Positions 7,017-15,200 of a stretch of 35,320 nt of DNA are shown here, piece by piece. The stretch comes from Acidobacteriota bacterium (GTDB lineage: Bacteria; Acidobacteriota; Blastocatellia; UBA7656). The position numbers and the translations under genes were made by a program. Location of the stretch: positions 1-35,320 of the forward strand of contig JBFMDH010000049.1 in NCBI GenBank assembly GCA_040754075.1. Reading direction: 5' to 3'. The notes beneath the pieces were generated by a model. The model had not been told where the DNA came from, made no database searches, and saw only the letters and a list, made by a program, of their open reading frames with translations. Position 1 is the stretch's first letter. The number at the start of each line of letters is the position of its first letter.

Positions 7017-7382
7017 ATGGATAAAAAACGTCTCTCTTTAATCATAGTGGTAATGGCCATTTCTGCGCTGAGCGGTCTTTTGTCAGTGAAGATTTTCGCT
7101 ACTCAGACGACTCAAACCACTTCGTCAACCCCGCAGCAGCCTCCTTTGAAAGCAGCGGTTCCAAGCGGACAGAAATGGGAGTATCGAGTGCTCAGTTATA
7201 ACCTAAACTCCTTTGATCCAAATGTAAGCGCAGAAATCTTGCAGCGCGGCATTAATGCTCTTGCTGACCAAGGATTTGAGGTCGAAAGCCTAGAGCTGAA
7301 TGCTCCAGTAGCAGGTAGTGATCGCCATCAAAATGGTGTCGCTGGTCAAGCAGTAGTTTTGTTAAAACGGGTTAGGAATTAA
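7017..7382 (+). CDS. Small secreted or anchored DUF4177-like protein
   Basis: A 121-residue product from ATG 7017; GTGAGGT at 7004-7010 is the likely ribosome site. A hydrophobic segment (about 8-28) acts as signal peptide or membrane anchor, followed by a Thr/Pro/Gln-rich linker (to about 50). A compact domain then starts K-W-E-Y-R-V-L-S-Y and ends near L-A-D-Q-G-F-E-V-E-S, and V-V-L-L-K-R: the WEY...L...GWE pattern of DUF4177-type proteins. The broken gene at 16924 encodes a relative, so this family is present at least twice in the array. Function unknown. Confidence 0.65.
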   Translation: MDKKRLSLIIVVMAISALSGLLSVKIFATQTTQTTSSTPQQPPLKAAVPSGQKWEYRVLSYNLNSFDPNVSAEILQRGINALADQGFEVESLELNAPVAGSDRHQNGVAGQAVVLLKRVRN

Positions 7383-7387
7383 TTTTT

Positions 7388-7417
7388 CAATTGAAGATTT
7401 CGTGAAATCTTCAATTG
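7388..7417. other. Perfect 14-bp hairpin
   Basis: CAATTGAAGATTTC (7388-7401) and GAAATCTTCAATTG (7404-7417) are exact reverse complements around a 2-nt centre. It begins six bases after the stop of the preceding gene, so it may terminate transcription or protect the 3' end. However, no T-run follows on either strand. Confidence 0.6.
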
Positions 7418-7516
7418 TACAAATAAATGTGGAGTAAGGCGTTGATAGCGCATCGCGCCGATTGCGCTTTTGGACAGTATGCTGCATCCAGCAGTGATAC
7501 AGTTGAGGACGAGTGA

Positions 7517-7600
7517 GCCTAACTCGGCGTTCGACCGCAGCCGCGCCTCACGGATCATGGCTTGCCAATGCTATGCGGCGCGGTCAACTCCGCGTTAGAC
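7517..7600 (+). other. attC site (84 bp)
   Basis: R'' GCCTAAC (7517-7523), R' GTTAGAC (7594-7600). Arms GGCGTTCGACCGCAGCCGCG and GCGGCGCGGTCAACTCCGC. Confidence 0.9.
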
Positions 7601-7615
7601 GGCATGAATCGCAGA

Positions 7616-7643
7616 TTGTCTTTCAACAACTATAAAGTACAAT
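7616..7643 (+). promoter_or_regulatory. Candidate promoter of the AbrB/Doc cassette
   Basis: TTGTCT (7616-7621) and TACAAT (7638-7643) are spaced by 16 bp, 23 bp before the AbrB start codon. Toxin-antitoxin cassettes usually carry their own promoter, unlike most cassettes. The call is by eye. Confidence 0.45.
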
Positions 7644-7665
7644 AAGGAATGAAAGGAGTAACCCG

Positions 7666-7905
7666 ATGTCGCGCAAACGTATTGAAACATCCAAAGATTT
7701 GGCTGCAATTTTACTTCCCCAAGAAGTGCTTGATCAATTAGGCATCAAGGCTGGCGATGAAGTTGATCTAGCCATCATTGATCGCACCTTGATCCTACGA
7801 CCATTAGAGGAAGCCGAGCGGGTACTCAAGATTGAACAAGTAACGGACACTGTTTTTGAGCGCCGCAAAAGCGCCTACGAACAATTAGCAAAAGGTATTG
7901 AATAG
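7666..7905 (+). CDS. AbrB/MazE-type antitoxin
   Basis: A 79-residue protein. Residues 5-50 form a swapped-hairpin AbrB DNA-binding domain: L-P-Q-E-V-L-D-Q-L-G-I-K-A-G-D-E-V-D-L and then L-I-L-R-P-L. The charged C-terminal tail (about 52-79) would bind and neutralise the toxin. GAAAGGAG (7650-7657) precedes ATG 7666. The Doc-like gene starts 12 bp downstream, so the two form one operon that would repress itself. The partner toxin is broken by a stop codon (see next entry), leaving the antitoxin as the intact half. Confidence 0.85.
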   Translation: MSRKRIETSKDLAAILLPQEVLDQLGIKAGDEVDLAIIDRTLILRPLEEAERVLKIEQVTDTVFERRKSAYEQLAKGIE

Positions 7906-7916
7906 AAGGCTCAACA

Positions 7917-8294
7917 TTGATTTTTCTGCGCAAACAAGAAGCCCTTGATATTCAGAGAAGACTCATTGAAGGATTCGGAGGTTCACAGGGCTTACGCGAC
8001 GAAGGGGCTTTGGAGTCTGCATTGGCAGCGGTTGAGAATCGGGCATTCTATGAGGAAGCTGATTTGGCAGTCTGTGCAGCGACTTAGGCTTACCATCTGA
8101 CTCAAGCGCATGCATTTATTGATGGGAACAAGCGAGTAGCAGCAGCCGTGGCTGAAGTATTTATCGAACTCAATGGCGAAGAATTGAAAGCAACAAATGA
8201 TGAAGTAGTAAAGTTGTTTTTGAGCATTGCGGCTGGCAAACTTACGCGCGATGAGGTTGAGGCATTCTTTATCGAACGTACAACCAATCTGTAG
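7917..8294 (+). pseudogene. doc: Doc/Fic-type toxin gene with in-frame amber stop
   Basis: The frame from TTG 7917 to TAG 8292-8294 covers 125 codons, the normal length of Doc toxins, and is interrupted only by TAG at 8085-8087 (codon 57). The N-terminal half reads L-I-E-G-F-G-G-S-Q-G-L-R-D-E-G-A-L-E-S-A-L. Beyond the stop come the Fic motif H-A-F-I-D-G-N-K-R-V-A and the helix F-I-E-L-N-G. The stop falls eight residues before the catalytic His, where Doc proteins usually have Tyr. Everything after it is still well conserved, so the change is recent or the codon is sometimes read through. Doc family members phosphorylate EF-Tu; this copy should be inactive as written. Confidence 0.85.
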
Positions 8295-8314
8295 GCAGAA
8301 TGACCTGCGAGGCC

Positions 8315-8400
8315 GTCTAACCAGCGATTGGACCGGAGCGCGAGCCCAACGGCTCTCATTCATCCAGTGTTTTTCGCGCCCGGTGAACGTGTTGTTAGGC
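8315..8400 (+). other. attC site (86 bp)
   Basis: R'' GTCTAAC (8315-8321), R' GTTAGGC (8394-8400). Arms ATTGGACCGGAGCGCGAG and TTCGCGCCCGGTGAACGT. An IS110-like mini-element starts at the next base. Confidence 0.88.
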
Positions 8401-8663
8401 TAACATGAGCCTGCGGCTCACCACCTCACATGAAAATGTGGTCGAGATGGAATATGATCTTTGCGGAAGATAGCCAGCAGCCAACTCATCAGCCCGGCTC
8501 ACTGCGCCTGAAAGTGAGAACGCGCCGATGTAAGAGGCAAATGGCAAACCGAACAAAAAGCAAGGCCCAAGCAAATCGCTGGGCATTACTGATAAAGTCA
8601 GTGGCTCGAATGGGATATTGTGTCTCGTCACGCAAAAGCCACACCAGAATTTTCAGAGCAGGC
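8401..8663 (+). mobile_element. Transposase-less IS110-like mini-element
   Basis: This 263-bp segment has the two ends of the complete IS110 copy but no transposase. The left end shares ACATGA, a short hairpin (TGAGCC 8406-8411 with GGCTCA 8415-8420) and ATGAAAATGTG-TCGAG with 1917-1960. The right end AATTTTCAGAGCAGGC closes at 8663 like the IS ends at 268 and 3407. Inside are further hairpins (CTCACT 8498-8503 with AGTGAG 8513-8518; ACTGA/TCAGT near 8590-8603). It lies exactly between an attC end and the next cassette gene. I read it as a non-autonomous derivative that may still make a bridge-like RNA; no attC-core guide match was found in it. Confidence 0.6.
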
Positions 8664-8681
8664 ATTCGCTAAGGAGTTTTG

Positions 8682-10007
8682 ATGAGCAGACATTGCAAAA
8701 TGATTTATCTCTTCCTCACGCTCTTCCTATTTTTTACCTATCCACGCGTATCAGCGCAGCAACCGCAGCCTCATCCCACACCCGCGCGTATGGCAATCAA
8801 GGCCGGAAGACTGCTTGATGTGCGTACCGGCAATGTCGCCACGAACGTTTTCATCATTGTCGAGAAAGATCGGATCGCGGGGCTCAGCAACTCCCAGCCA
8901 GCGGGGATCCCGGTCATTGACTTATCTAATCAGACCGTACTGCCCGGACTGATTAATTGCCATGTTCACTTGCTGCTGAACTGGAAAGATCAGTCTTCTG
9001 CTTCCGTCTTGCGCCTGTCTTCCGCGCAAGGCGCGTTGTGGGGCTTGCATAATGTGCAGACGTACTTGAATAAGGGATTCACCACTTTGCGCGACGCTGG
9101 GGAATATGATTCAGTCTACGGTCAGTTTGCGTTGCGCGACAGCATCAAATCCGGCTTGATTCAAGGGCCTCGCTTAGTCTGCGCCGGAAGCCTCGTTTCA
9201 GTGACGGGCGGTCATGGGGATGCCGATTCGCTCGCGCCTGATTACGCGTTGCCGCGGCGCGCGAACCTCGCCGATACGGTTGATGAAATCGGCGTGGTCG
9301 TGCGACGCGACCTGAAGTACGGCGCCGATTGGATCAAGTTGATCGCCACGGGCGGGGTGATGGATCCGTTCAGCGATTTCAATGTGCAGGAGTTGAGTGA
9401 AGAGCAAATGACCAAAGCGGTCGAGTTTGCGCATCGCGCGCATAGACGTGTGATGGCCCACGCCGAAGGCGCGGAAGGGATTAAAGCCGCCGCCCGGGCC
9501 GGAGTAGATTCCATTGAGCACGGGACAATCCTTGATGAAGAAGGCGCGGCGTTGCTGGCCAAGAAAGGCATTTGGCTCGTGCCAACGCTGAACACCTTCC
9601 AAATGAGCGTAGAGATGGGGCTGGCTAACGGGCAAGACCCGACCATGCTCGAAAAGGGCAAAGCGATCTTGAAATATCAGCAGCCTGCTTTTGCCTTGGC
9701 GCTCAAATATCATCTCAAGATCGCCTTCGGCGATGACGACGATCCTGATTTTGCGAGCAGAGAATTCAGCGCGCTGGTGCGAGGTGGGATGACTCCGTTT
9801 GAAGCCTTGCGAACGGCGACCATCAACGGCGCGGAACTGCTTGGATTGTCAGATCAGATCGGCACGATTGAGACTGGGATGTTCGCAGACATCATCGCTG
9901 TCAATGGCGACCCTTTACGGGACATCAAGGTCATGGATCAAGTCAGCTTCGTGATGAAGGGTGGCACCATCATCAAAAGGGAAACCGCCGCAGCCCGGGA
10001 TAAGTAG
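8682..10007 (+). CDS. Secreted amidohydrolase (imidazolonepropionase/prolidase-like)
   Basis: A 441-residue protein from ATG 8682, five bases after AAGGAG (8671-8676). A signal peptide (about 1-24) ends near V-S-A-Q. The metal-dependent amidohydrolase fold shows L-P-G-L-I-N-C-H-V-H (HxH metal ligands), the carboxylated-lysine segment Y-G-A-D-W-I-K-L, V-M-A-H-A-E, S-I-E-H-G-T, and the closing strand G-M-F-A-D-I-I-A-V-N-G-D-P-L. The active-site Asp region reads F-G-D-D-D-D-P, slightly unlike the usual G-T-D. Relatives cleave Xaa-Pro or Xaa-Arg/Lys dipeptides or cyclic amides; the exact substrate cannot be read. The IS110-like mini-element lies just upstream and may affect its expression. Confidence 0.85.
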   Translation: MSRHCKMIYLFLTLFLFFTYPRVSAQQPQPHPTPARMAIKAGRLLDVRTGNVATNVFIIVEKDRIAGLSNSQPAGIPVIDLSNQTVLPGLINCHVHLLLNWKDQSSASVLRLSSAQGALWGLHNVQTYLNKGFTTLRDAGEYDSVYGQFALRDSIKSGLIQGPRLVCAGSLVSVTGGHGDADSLAPDYALPRRANLADTVDEIGVVVRRDLKYGADWIKLIATGGVMDPFSDFNVQELSEEQMTKAVEFAHRAHRRVMAHAEGAEGIKAAARAGVDSIEHGTILDEEGAALLAKKGIWLVPTLNTFQMSVEMGLANGQDPTMLEKGKAILKYQQPAFALALKYHLKIAFGDDDDPDFASREFSALVRGGMTPFEALRTATINGAELLGLSDQIGTIETGMFADIIAVNGDPLRDIKVMDQVSFVMKGGTIIKRETAAARDK

Positions 10008-10039
10008 CCGGCTGAAAGCTTATACATAACTGCCAAAAC

Positions 10040-10130
10040 GCCTAACTCCAATTGCAGCGGAGCCGCCGCAACAGGGGCATTGATTACTTCCAATATCCCG
10101 GCGGCGGCCCGCTGAATGCCGCTGTTAGAC
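10040..10130 (+). other. attC site (91 bp)
   Basis: R'' GCCTAAC (10040-10046), R' GTTAGAC (10124-10130). Arms AATTGCAGCGGAGCCGCCGC and GGCGGCGGCCCGCTGAATGC. This belongs to the TTGCAGCG subtype, also at 10545 and 15780. Confidence 0.88.
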
Positions 10131-10258
10131 GTGCCAGTCGATAGCGCCCAATAAACTATGCACGAATCGAAGAATAAAATGACAAACAATACCCATCTAC
10201 AACCAGCGGGCAAGATTATGAAAAAACATGAGAATAAAGGAAGGAGGCAAATCTCTTG

Positions 10259-10522
10259 ATGAGTACAAACGCGAAAACTAAACAAGAGTAGGGCAGGCTT
10301 CATTTTGAGTGCGGCCATCAACCTGAGTTTAAATCGAACTACTACGATCTGAAAACCAAAGAAGAATATTGGATTACCGGTTGCCGAAAGGATGGCGGCA
10401 ATGCGTTATATAACACCGATGTCGAAATTGACGAGGACGCTCTCGAAGAATACTGGTTGAATATCCGAAAAGAGCCTGAGAAAAAGAATACCAAACGATT
10501 CCGTGCTCAAGGAAAGTATTGA
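10259..10522 (+). pseudogene. Small cassette gene with in-frame amber at codon 11
   Basis: AAGGAGG (10240-10246) precedes ATG 10259. The frame runs 87 codons to TGA 10520-10522 and is interrupted only by TAG at 10289-10291. After the stop the reading is protein-like: H-F-E-C-G-H-Q-P-E-F-K, then Y-Y-D-L-K-T-K-E-E-Y-W-I-T-G-C-R-K-D-G-G, D-V-E-I-D-E-D-A-L-E-E-Y-W. The C-G-H...C spacing hints at a metal site. No family recognised. CAG to TAG is the simplest origin of the stop. A later start giving a shorter protein is possible but no ATG lies between the stop and the conserved part. Confidence 0.6.
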
Positions 10523-10544
10523 ATCAATTTTGGCAACGAAGAGA

Positions 10545-10636
10545 GCCTAACTTGCTGTTGCACCGTAGCCGGCGACTTGAATTTCATATGGATTCACCAC
10601 TTCCCTGCGACGGCGCGGTCAACGCGGGCGTTCGGC
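10545..10636 (+). other. attC site (92 bp)
   Basis: R'' GCCTAAC (10545-10551), R' GTTCGGC (10630-10636), one mismatch in R'. Arms TGTTGCACCGTAGCCGGCG and CGACGGCGCGGTCAACGCGG. Confidence 0.82.
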
Positions 10637-10705
10637 GTCTTGCGAGTCTTTAAGAGATAGTGTTTGCCAATGGTCTAAGCTTTTAAGGGAGCCAAGTAAG
10701 AGTTT

Positions 10706-11755
10706 ATGTTTCAAAAAATCCCCTGTACATTACTTATCTCTTTTGTAATCTGGTTGTCTTTTACATGGACGCGCGGACAAACCGCACGAGCCACACCGCT
10801 GCTTCAGAAGAATGAAGAAGTCTTAATGCCTTTAATAGACGAGGAGCGCTCATTAGATTCCCGCTCCATGGTTGCCAACCAGCCTGACTTTGTTGCTGAC
10901 TTAGTCTTCTTCCGCAGCGAAACGGTCAGCGGAGGAGGGGGGGCAATGCGCCTGGCGCGCAAAGGCAACAGGTATCGGCAGGAGAGTCAATTCTGGATAT
11001 TTGTCGGTGAGGCTAATCGTCCAGCCGCACGTCTATTCCCTGAGGCAAAAGCTTACGATGATTTAGAACCTGCAAGAGGTGAGTCCGCTGGTGGCTCTTG
11101 GCCGTTTAACCCCAAAACTCTCGCGCAAGAGCCAGGTATCGCATTTGAAGTTTTGGGGGCGGTAGAAATAGATGGACATAGATGCATCAAGATCAAAGCC
11201 AGGCGAAAAGGTAAGCCGGAGCAGATCTACCTCTATGCCGCGCGTGATCTTAAAAACCTGATCATCGTTGCTCGGATTATCAACCCGCCACGTAGCTTCA
11301 TCCAAAGGTTAAACAATATCTCTTTGGAAGTGCCGGACAGCCTTGTCGAAATCCCGCCTGACTATAGGCCGATTGAGCATGACCGCTGGACGAAGGTTGA
11401 AGCCGCCAAGGTTACTTACAAAGGGCGGACATCTAATGATTACGGAGTCTTCCGTGCCCCCAGCGGAGAATTGTTCGTTTGGATAAAAGACGTAGGTTAT
11501 CCCTGGCACTATCTTGTTCGACCCCATGAAGCCACTGTGGAAACAGCTTTCCAAGGTCTGCTGGTCACACGGGCGGGCAAATATATCTGGAAAACGAACG
11601 AGACAGAGGCGTTCAGCAAAACTTATTACCGCAATAGGAAACGTGAGAGTGATAAGCAGGAAGAAGGATCGCGAGTCATCGTAAAGCCGAACTCAGTAAA
11701 GTTTCGCTCTATCGATTACGACAAAGATAAGGCAATGATAGAAGTCAGTTGGTAA
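10706..11755 (+). CDS. Secreted protein of unknown function
   Basis: A 349-residue product with an N-terminal signal peptide (I-P-C-T-L-L-I-S-F-V-I-W-L-S-F, cleavage probably near R-G-Q-T at 24-26). Residues about 60-215 alternate strands and turns, with M-R-L-A-R-K-G-N-R-Y-R-Q-E-S, D-G-H-R-C-I-K-I-K-A-R and Q-I-Y-L-Y-A-A-R-D-L-K-N-L. This recalls the half-barrel of LolA/LolB-like or DUF4412-type periplasmic proteins that carry lipids or read out modifications; it is a pattern impression only. The C-terminal third has no recognised domain. ATG 10706 lacks a strong ribosome site. It is a single-gene cassette whose 3' attC is eroded. Confidence 0.6.
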   Translation: MFQKIPCTLLISFVIWLSFTWTRGQTARATPLLQKNEEVLMPLIDEERSLDSRSMVANQPDFVADLVFFRSETVSGGGGAMRLARKGNRYRQESQFWIFVGEANRPAARLFPEAKAYDDLEPARGESAGGSWPFNPKTLAQEPGIAFEVLGAVEIDGHRCIKIKARRKGKPEQIYLYAARDLKNLIIVARIINPPRSFIQRLNNISLEVPDSLVEIPPDYRPIEHDRWTKVEAAKVTYKGRTSNDYGVFRAPSGELFVWIKDVGYPWHYLVRPHEATVETAFQGLLVTRAGKYIWKTNETEAFSKTYYRNRKRESDKQEEGSRVIVKPNSVKFRSIDYDKDKAMIEVSW

Positions 11756-11823
11756 GAGCAACGCTGTAAGTTGCTCACGATGCCACTCACAGAAATAGGG
11801 AAATGAGCTTGAACGGGTATCGC

Positions 11824-11910
11824 CGCCAAACAACCCGTTGCACCAAAGCCGCCGAAGCGTGGTTCACCTGATTAGAAGCAAAGCTTCACCCCGGCGGACA
11901 AAAATTAGTG
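11824..11910 (+). other. Eroded attC
   Basis: CCAAAC-AACCCGTTGCACCAAAGCCGCCG on the left and CCCCGGCGGACAA on the right resemble the TTGCA-CG subtype, but the right box is decayed to ATTAGTG. The site is probably not recombinogenic on that side. Confidence 0.5.
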
Positions 11911-12038
11911 TGCTGTATTTGAATCAAGAGGCTAAACCAGAAATCAAGACATTGGCACACTTGATGTTGAAAAAATGCCGATAAACAGGGCTTATTCTTA
12001 ATGTGTCGTGTACTAAGCTTCTGCATTCCGGTTTAGCA
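11911..12038. other. Gap without a gene
   Basis: AT-rich noncoding DNA between the eroded attC and the IS110 remnant. I see no open frame with a start, no attC and no clear promoter. It may be decayed IS or cassette sequence. Confidence 0.4.
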
Positions 12039-12143
12039 CTAATTTCCAGAGCAGCCACTCATGAAGCGTGGCTTCGCCACGATCAATGAGAATACGGGGT
12101 TTCAGGAAATTCAACAACTTAGCGGCTTATTCTCATAGTAGGC
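12039..12143 (+). mobile_element. IS110 end remnants in head-to-tail order
   Basis: ACTAATTTCCAGAGCAGCC (to 12056) looks like an IS110 right end. It is followed directly by ACTCATGAAGCG and a hairpin CGTGG (12067-12071)/CCACG (12077-12081) then AATGAGAAT, which matches the left-end pattern CATGA-hairpin-ATGA-AAT seen at 1917 and 8404. Then CTTATTCTCATAGTAGGC (to 12143) looks like a second right end. The order right end, left end, right end could be two nested remnants or a trapped circle junction. The match is partial and made by eye. Confidence 0.45.
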
Positions 12144-12208
12144 AGGCAAACACTCCGTAATATAAAATCGGTTTCCTTAAGTTTCAAGCAACTAAAAAGA
12201 GGAGATAA

Positions 12209-15200
12209 ATGAGAAAATACTTTTTCACACTGGTTTTGCTATCAGGGATAAGCTGCTTACCCCTTTGTATCAACATTTGGTTGGATAAAACAGTGTTCTC
12301 ACAACAGGATATCGCAAACACCACAACACCCGGTCGGATTACTGTCCACGCAACCAATCACGGTAATCCGACAATCAATCTTTACGATGGCGTTGAATTG
12401 TCAGCAGATTACAGCCAAGCAACCAACCTGCAACAACTCCTCAAACAAGGCACCTCTCAGCCCTGCGCGCTCAACTCGGCTGACTTCAATGAAGATGGTG
12501 TGCCGGATTTGATCGTAGGGTATGCTCAATCTAAAGGCGGCATCTTGTCCCTATATCCAGGCAATATAGATTCGATTTATCCGAACAGTTCCGAAGCACA
12601 ACAGCGCAAAGCCACGGGACAGTTCGACAATGCAGCTTTCCTACCCTCTGCTCGTTTGTTTGAGCTTGACCAGGTGCCGGACTTTTTGGCGGCAGGTGAT
12701 TTCGATGCCGACGGTCACTGGGATATTGTAGCCGCAATGCGTGGGAGTCGTTCGCTTTTTTTCCTGCCGGGAGACGGCAAAGGGAGTTTTGGGGCAGCTA
12801 GACGCATAAAACTTCCGGCAGCAGCGACAGCGCTTTTGAGCGGAGAAATTAATCGTCCAGACGGATTGGCGGATATAGTAATTGGGGTAACATCAGATAC
12901 TGACTCGAAGGTTATGGTCTATGAAAGTCCAGAAGGGGCGATGAACGCTAAACCTGAAATCTTTTCATTCGATAGCGAAATCACTGGACTGGCGCTGGGT
13001 CAATTCGATGAGCAATACGAAATGGATTTGGCAATTGCGGCAGGCAGTGAACTGGCAGTTGTGCATGGGCGTGATCGGCGATTGTCGCTTGACGCAAACC
13101 AACAGGCAGAAGTAGCGCACGCTACAATTGATCGCCACTCATTTGCGTTCAAGATCAAGTCTATCGCGGCTGGCGATTTCATCGGAAACCAGAAGGCAGA
13201 GATTGCGATGCTCTCATCTGACGGAACGGGGTTCTTGTTTGACATCACACAGGCACAAAATAACCAAGGCAACGTGAGCCGGAAGAGAAAAGCTGAATTG
13301 ACAGCTATTCAAGCCATCGGCAAGTGGAAAGGGGCTATCGGATTGCTTTGCGCGCACATTTCAAGCGGTTCGGCTGATGACCTTCTGGTGCTAGATCGAG
13401 CGAGTCGCCAACTGCACATCCTGACGAGCGGCAATTCTGGCGCGACTGCGCTCTCATTATCCTCATCACTGCGTGCCGACACTTTGCTTGATGTCGAAGG
13501 CGAACCAGTAGCTGCGCTTCCAATGCGGCTGAATGGCGATGCGCTCAGCGATCTTGTCATCCTGCAAACAGGCAGCATTGCCCCAGCTATCGTAAAGACT
13601 GCGGCTGCAATGACTTTTACAGTCAACAAAACAGATGACCATGATGATGGCGTGTGCGACAGCGGCGACTGCACGCTGCGAGAAGCCATCAATACAGCAA
13701 ACCTGAATCCCGGTGCGGATGTCATTGCCTTTGCCATCAATTCAGGCGTACAAACTATAACCCTTTCAACAGACTTGCCCATCATTACTGATCCTGTGAC
13801 CATTGATGGAACCACGCAGCCAGGATTTGTGGGTTCTCCGATTATCGAGATAAATGGAACCAACGCTCGGAACCGGGCTGGCTTCTCTATCACCGGAGGC
13901 AATAGTGTGATGCGCGGTTTCGTACTCAATCGCTTCAACACGGCGGCTATCGGGTTGGGAACAAGCGGATACAATCGCATTGAAGGCAATTATATTGGAA
14001 CCGATATCAATGGCACTACAAGAATGTTTAACGGCATAGGGGTGAGTATTTTTAGGGTATCAAATAATGTAGTCGGCGGAACGACTTCAGTGACCCGTAA
14101 CGTGATATCCGGAAATGCAGGGAATGGCATCGAAATATTTAACGATGGTGCTGATGCCAACCTTATACAAGGTAATTATATTGGCACGAATGCGGCTGGC
14201 GCTACAGGTCTTAGCAACACTGGAGAAGCTGGTGTGCTTATTGGGGGTAATCGTAACAACCAAGTAGGCGGAACCGCACCGGGAGCTGGCAATGTCATTT
14301 CAGGAAATGGTCGTTATGGTATTGAACTAGGCGGTTTTGGCGGACATTTAGTGCAAGGCAATTTGATTGGCACGAACGCTGCTGGCACGAGTGCCATACC
14401 CAATAGTGAAGCTGGTATACATATCTTAAATGCGCCAAACCTAACCATAGGTGGAACTATCATCGGAGCGCGCAATATCATATCGGGGAATATTTCCTGC
14501 GGCATTAAAATAACTGAAACCGGGTCGCGTGGGAATTTGATACAAGGTAACTATATTGGCACAGCAATTGACGGAATCACGCCGTTGCCAAATTGCACCT
14601 TTACCGCAGGAAATTCTATAGGTGGCATTTTCATTTCTCGAGGCTCAGATAATACAGTTGGCGGAGTTGTCAGTGGGGCTGGAAACATTATCGCCTTCAA
14701 TGGTGTTGTCGGGGTGATAGTGATAAATGATCCCGGCTTTGTCAATAATACCGGCAACACGATTCGGAAAAACTCTATTTTCTCCAACAACGGTCCGGGA
14801 ATTGATCTAACCCCATTTGGAGTGACAACCAATGATGCTTGCGATGTTGATACCGGAGCAAACAACTTGCAAAATTTCCCTGTGCTGACTTCCGCCACCT
14901 CTAACGGGATCACCACCACCATACAAGGCACGCTCAATAGCACAGCCAGCACTACATTCACCCTTGAGTTTTTTGCCAACGATAATTGTGATTCTTCAGG
15001 TTTTGGCGAAGGGCAAACTTTTATTGGTTCGGCAACAGTAACCACCGATGGCGATTGCAATGCGAGTTTCAATGTTACTCTTCCGGCTGCCGTTCACGCA
15101 GGTCAAGTGATTACCGCAACAGCGATTGACCCGGCAGGCAACACCTCTGAATTCTCGCAGTGCGCGCCTGTAAGCCAGGGTTCATCTTTTACCCTCTGCC

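Noticed and set aside
7917..10522. Genetic-code change with TAG as a sense codon
   Set aside because: TAG ends several apparently intact genes here, including the AbrB antitoxin, the amidohydrolase and the zinc-ribbon gene at 24139, and other broken genes have TAA and TGA.
13309..13989. Minus-strand frame of 226 codons inside the beta-helix gene
   Set aside because: Antisense to a protein with recognised domains and repeats.
12531..15072. Repeats in the beta-helix gene as a CRISPR or DNA repeat array
   Set aside because: The repeats follow protein rungs with variable DNA sequence and spacing; no CRISPR array occurs in the window.
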